A stretch of DNA of 7,974 bases, taken from assembly GCA_023127875.1 (NCBI GenBank), contig JAGMFA010000094.1, positions 1 to 7,974 on the forward strand, in the 5' to 3' direction. Source of the DNA: Candidatus Zixiibacteriota bacterium (GTDB taxonomy: Bacteria; Zixibacteria; MSB-5A5; SM1-73). Numbering within the stretch: position 1 is the first letter of the stretch; the number at the start of each line of letters is the position of its first letter. The position numbers were made by a program, and so were the translations under genes. Of the stretch, positions 4,898 to 7,974 are shown in pieces. The notes under the pieces are model-generated. The model was given only the letters and a program-made list of their open reading frames with translations, was not told where the DNA came from and did not search any database.

Positions 4898-4929
4898 AAA
4901 AAAATCCCAAACAAATATCCAAAATTTGT
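4898..4929 (-). terminator. Weak intrinsic-terminator candidate after uvrA
   Basis: On the - strand, ACAAAT (4929-4924) and ATTTGT (4916-4911) form a 6-bp AT-rich stem with a 7-nt loop, followed within a few bases by a run of seven T (4904-4898). It lies 22 bp after the uvrA stop. The stem is too AT-rich to be convincing, and the whole uvrA-gcvT gap is AT-rich. The gap probably also holds the gcvT promoter, but I could not pick one out. Confidence 0.3.
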
Positions 4930-4951
4930 AAAGCTGATTTGACTGCATTAA

Positions 4952-7780
4952 TTAATTTTTCGATGCTTTCAAAATCCCCTTTAAGAACCTTCCAGTATAT
5001 GACCCAGCGACCTTTGCCACCTCCTCCGGCGTTCCGGTGGCAACCACCCTGCCGCCCTCATCGCCCCCCTCCGGTCCTAAGTCGATGACAAAGTCAGCGG
5101 TCTTGATCACGTCCAGATTATGCTCTATAACCAACACGGAATTCCCCATATCAACCAATTTGTTCAAAACACCTAACAGCATCTTCACATCCTCAAAGTG
5201 AAGCCCGGTGGTGGGTTCATCTAAGATGTAAAACGTTCTGCCGGTGGAGACCTTGGAAAGCTCGGTGGAAAGTTTTACCCTCTGGGCTTCACCTCCAGAA
5301 AGGGTGGTGGCAGGTTGTCCCAGGTGAATGTATCCCAACCCGACGTCCTTCAAGGTCTTAAGCTTCCTTTTGATCTTGGGAATGTTAGCAAAGAAAGCAT
5401 ATGCCTCATCCACGGTCATATCCAGAACGTCTGCTATGTTTTTCCCTTTATACTTAATCTCCTGAGTCTCCCGATTATATCTTTTACCTTTACAAACCTC
5501 ACAGGGGACATATACATCGGGAAGAAAATGCATCTCTATTTTAATAATCCCATCTCCTTCGCAAGCCTCACATCTTCCCCCTCGCACATTGAAGCTGAAT
5601 CTTCCGGGCCTGTATCCCCTCACCTTCGCCTCCGGAAGCATGGCAAAAAGGTCCCGTATCGGAGTGAAGACTCCGGTATAGGTGGCCGGATTGGATCGGG
5701 GGGTTCTGCCAATAGGGGACTGATCGATGCTGATCACCTTATCGACGTTCTCAACACCTGCAATCCTTTCATATTCTAAGGAGGCGGTCTTGGAGTTATA
5801 AAAATGCTGGGCTAAAATGCGATAGATTGTTTCATTGATCAGAGTCGATTTTCCCGAGCCAGACACCCCGGTCACGCAGATAAATACACCCAGAGGGAAA
5901 TCCACCCGAATTCTCTTTAGATTATTCCCCCTCGCCCCGATTATGCTCAAGAAGGCTTCATTTCCATTCCTTCTTTTCGCTGGAAGGGGGATGGTCAACC
6001 TTCCAGAAAGATACTTCCCGGTGAGCGATTTTTTGCTCCGTTTTATGGTGTCTGGAGTTCCCTGCGCCACTAACCATCCTCCATCCTTCCCTGCCCCCGG
6101 ACCCAGATCTATCACGTGATCTGCCGTTTGGATGGTCTCCCGATCATGTTCCACCACCAATACGGTATTGCCCAGGTTCCTCAAGCCTAAAAGGGTACCC
6201 AGAAGTCTTTTGTTGTCCCTCTGGTGAAGTCCCACCGAAGGCTCATCCAGAATATACAGCACCCCCACCAATCTGGAGCCAATCTGAGTGGCCAGTCTTA
6301 TCCTCTGCGCCTCACCACTGGAAAGTGAAGCAGAACGGCGGTCTAAAGTGAGATAATCCAGCCCCACATCCACCAAAAAGCCCAATCTTTCCTTTATCTC
6401 CTTTAGAATCTGCTTTGCTATCTGCTGTTCCCGGGAAGAGAGCTTCAATTTGGAGAAAAACCTACCGGACTCTTTTACCGACAGAGTTGTTAGTTCGGCT
6501 ATATTAAGTCCACTTACCTTTACGGAGAGGCTTTCCCTTTTCAATCTGGCTCCATTGCAATCCGGGCAGGGGAGGATTCGCATGTATTTTTCGATCCATT
6601 CCCGCACAGCCCCTGATTGGGTCTGGCGATAACGCCTCTCCAGGTTGGGAATCACCCCCTCAAAACTCCCGTAATATTCTCCCTTCCCCTCCAAATTCTC
6701 CCAGCGGAACCGCAGTTCCTTGGATCCGGTGCCATAAAGTATAACCTGCTTCACCTCCTGGGTCAATTTGGCAAAGGGGACATATAAGCTGAACTTATAA
6801 TGTTCGGCTAAGCTTTTGAGTTTATGATAATACCAGTTGCCGATGGGATCTCCCCATGAGGCTATGGCGCCGTGAGCTATGGAGATGCTGAGGTCCGGGA
6901 CTACCAGATCAGGATCGATCTCCATTTTGGTTCCCAGTCCACTGCAGGTAGGACAGGCACCATAAGGGCTGTTAAAGGAGAACATCCGGGGTGAAAGCTC
7001 CTCATAGCTGATTCCACAATGCACACAGGCGTAATGTTCTGAAAATAAAAGCTCCTCTTTTCCCACCACATCCACTATCACCATCCCGGAGCCGAGCTTT
7101 AGGGCGGTTTCTAAAGAATCCGCCAATCTCTTGGCGATCTTCTTGTTCACCACCAACCTATCCACCACCACCTCAATGTTATGTTTCTTATACTTCTCTA
7201 ATTTGATCTCACCCTCCACCTCCATGATTTTACCGTCCACCCGGGCGCGAATGAAGCCCTCTTTTCTGATCTGATCGAATACCTCCCTATATTCTCCCTT
7301 TCTTCCCTTGACCAGCGGAGCCAGTATTTGGATTTTCTTACCTCTGGGGAGGGAAAGTATCAAATCCACTATTTGTTCCACAGTCTGCTGGGAGATTTTC
7401 CTTCCGCATTTGTAGCAATAAGGAGTGCCCACCCTGGCATACAGAAGTCTTAGATAATCGTAGATCTCGGTCACAGTTCCCACTGTGGAGCGAGGGTTTT
7501 TAGCCGAGCTTCTTTGTTCAATGGAGACCGCCGGAGAAAGCCCCTCGATAAAGTCAACGTCCGGCTTTTCCATCATGCCCAGAAACTGGCGGGCATAGGC
7601 AGAGAGCGATTCCACATACCTTCTCTGCCCCTCGGCATAGATAGTATCAAAAGCCAAAGATGACTTGCCCGATCCGGACAAGCCGGTGATCACCACCAGC
7701 TTATCTCTTGGGATCTTCAGATCGATGTTCTTAAGATTATGCTCTCTGGCACCCTTAATTCTGATACAATTCTCACCCAA
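4952..7780 (-). CDS. uvrA: UvrABC excinuclease subunit A
   Basis: UvrA is the damage-recognition ATPase of nucleotide excision repair; its dimer scans DNA and loads UvrB. The 942-aa length matches the E. coli protein closely. Two ABC modules are complete. Module 1 has P-loop GLSGSGKS (33-40), signature LSSGEAQ (486-492) and Walker [14 protein letters not shown]. Module 2 has P-loop GVSGSGKS (638-645), signature LSGGEAQ (827-833) and Walker [13 protein letters not shown]. Zinc-binding cysteine pairs are C252/C255 with C276/C279, and C737/C740 with C760/C763. An extra CYKC near the N-terminus and CPDC before signature 1 are also present. The start is TTG at 7780: a perfect AAGGAG (7794-7789) sits 8 nt upstream, and the protein then begins [17 protein letters not shown] as in the family. 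No frameshift or lost motif. Confidence 0.98.
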   Translation of the reverse strand: MGENCIRIKGAREHNLKNIDLKIPRDKLVVITGLSGSGKSSLAFDTIYAEGQRRYVESLSAYARQFLGMMEKPDVDFIEGLSPAVSIEQRSSAKNPRSTVGTVTEIYDYLRLLYARVGTPYCYKCGRKISQQTVEQIVDLILSLPRGKKIQILAPLVKGRKGEYREVFDQIRKEGFIRARVDGKIMEVEGEIKLEKYKKHNIEVVVDRLVVNKKIAKRLADSLETALKLGSGMVIVDVVGKEELLFSEHYACVHCGISYEELSPRMFSFNSPYGACPTCSGLGTKMEIDPDLVVPDLSISIAHGAIASWGDPIGNWYYHKLKSLAEHYKFSLYVPFAKLTQEVKQVILYGTGSKELRFRWENLEGKGEYYGSFEGVIPNLERRYRQTQSGAVREWIEKYMRILPCPDCNGARLKRESLSVKVSGLNIAELTTLSVKESGRFFSKLKLSSREQQIAKQILKEIKERLGFLVDVGLDYLTLDRRSASLSSGEAQRIRLATQIGSRLVGVLYILDEPSVGLHQRDNKRLLGTLLGLRNLGNTVLVVEHDRETIQTADHVIDLGPGAGKDGGWLVAQGTPDTIKRSKKSLTGKYLSGRLTIPLPAKRRNGNEAFLSIIGARGNNLKRIRVDFPLGVFICVTGVSGSGKSTLINETIYRILAQHFYNSKTASLEYERIAGVENVDKVISIDQSPIGRTPRSNPATYTGVFTPIRDLFAMLPEAKVRGYRPGRFSFNVRGGRCEACEGDGIIKIEMHFLPDVYVPCEVCKGKRYNRETQEIKYKGKNIADVLDMTVDEAYAFFANIPKIKRKLKTLKDVGLGYIHLGQPATTLSGGEAQRVKLSTELSKVSTGRTFYILDEPTTGLHFEDVKMLLGVLNKLVDMGNSVLVIEHNLDVIKTADFVIDLGPEGGDEGGRVVATGTPEEVAKVAGSYTGRFLKGILKASKN

Positions 7781-7788
7781 ATCCGGTT

Positions 7789-7794
7789 CTCCTT
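7789..7794 (-). promoter_or_regulatory. Shine-Dalgarno site fixing the TTG start of uvrA
   Basis: AAGGAG on the - strand, 8 nt before TTG at 7780. There is no in-frame ATG or GTG nearby that also preserves the conserved N-terminus, so the rare TTG start is well supported. Confidence 0.8.
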
Positions 7795-7813
7795 ACGAAA
7801 AGGCTGAACTATC

Positions 7814-7842
7814 AATATACGAATTCACTACCTATCAGGCAA
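7814..7842 (-). promoter_or_regulatory. Candidate sigma70-like promoter for uvrA
   Basis: On the - strand, TTGCCT (7842-7837) and TATATT (7819-7814) are separated by 17 nt, matching -35 and -10 consensus at 4/6 and 5/6. Transcription would begin near 7807, giving a leader of about 26 nt that contains the ribosome site. I see no E. coli-type or Bacillus-type LexA box across it, although some lineages use other SOS motifs. Confidence 0.45.
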
Positions 7843-7890
7843 GAATAAGTTTGAGGATTTGTGGGAAAAGGAAGGGAGATGGTATCCCCT

Positions 7891-7934
7891 CATTTGAGTT
7901 CCTATGGTCATTTGACTCAACTGAGATTCAAATG
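7891..7934. repeat. Overlapping inverted repeats upstream of uvrA
   Basis: CATTTGA (7891-7897) is inverted as TCAAATG (7928-7934), and within it TTGAGT (7894-7899) is inverted as ACTCAA (7915-7920). The two pairings exclude each other. The stretch lies upstream of the uvrA promoter candidate, in the last 190 bases of the window, where I see no gene. It may be a 3' hairpin of a gene beyond the edge or chance. Confidence 0.35.
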
Positions 7935-7974
7935 AACAACTGACCTGTTGGTTTATGGAAGAAATGGGAAAAAG

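Noticed and set aside
4849..4951. Glycine riboswitch ahead of gcvT
   Set aside because: The spacer is too short and too AT-rich, without the conserved tandem aptamer stems.
5315..5779. 154-codon open frame on the + strand inside uvrA
   Set aside because: It is antisense to the zinc-finger and ABC2 region of a strongly conserved uvrA, matches no family I know and has low-complexity composition; the other + strand frames within uvrA (for example 5835-6119, 6450-6632 and 7665-7943) fail likewise.

Overview
The window looks like chromosomal DNA from a Gram-negative-type bacterium. It has moderate GC, uses GTG and TTG starts as well as ATG, and carries a membrane histidine kinase with an extracytoplasmic sensor. 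A stand-alone ThiD2-type thiamine protein, an orphan gcvT and dense intergenic palindromes would fit a little-studied environmental lineage (FCB-like candidate phyla or a deltaproteobacterial relative). This placement is an impression from gene content and repeat style; no marker here fixes it.

Layout. Positions 1-161 are a leader with a hairpin and a weak promoter candidate. On the + strand, 162-2129 encodes a two-TM PAS histidine kinase of the NtrB/ZraS/AtoS type. Positions 2130-2553 lie between convergent genes and hold no gene. They are packed with hairpin-forming repeats: two 77/79-identical direct repeats 290 bp apart, a 78-bp cloverleaf-like palindrome, tail hairpins whose pairing is conserved although their sequence is not, a 32-bp palindrome and two GA/CT-rich hairpins. 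Everything to the right is on the - strand. In transcription order it is uvrA (7780-4952), gcvT (4848-3751), a 178-bp gap with an imperfect inverted repeat and an octamer array, then a compact cluster of an AbrB-type antitoxin (3572-3240), a RelE-type toxin (3243-2980, start overlapping the antitoxin stop) and a ThiD2 protein (2973-2554, 6 nt after the toxin).

How the genes fit together. uvrA (nucleotide excision repair) and gcvT (glycine cleavage) are housekeeping genes that share orientation but no pathway. The antitoxin and toxin form a classical type II module. Its operon appears to continue into the thiamine gene, so thiD2 may be transcribed from the self-regulated toxin-antitoxin promoter. 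The kinase is an orphan within the window; its response regulator is not seen. The least explained part is the repeat cluster at 2130-2553.
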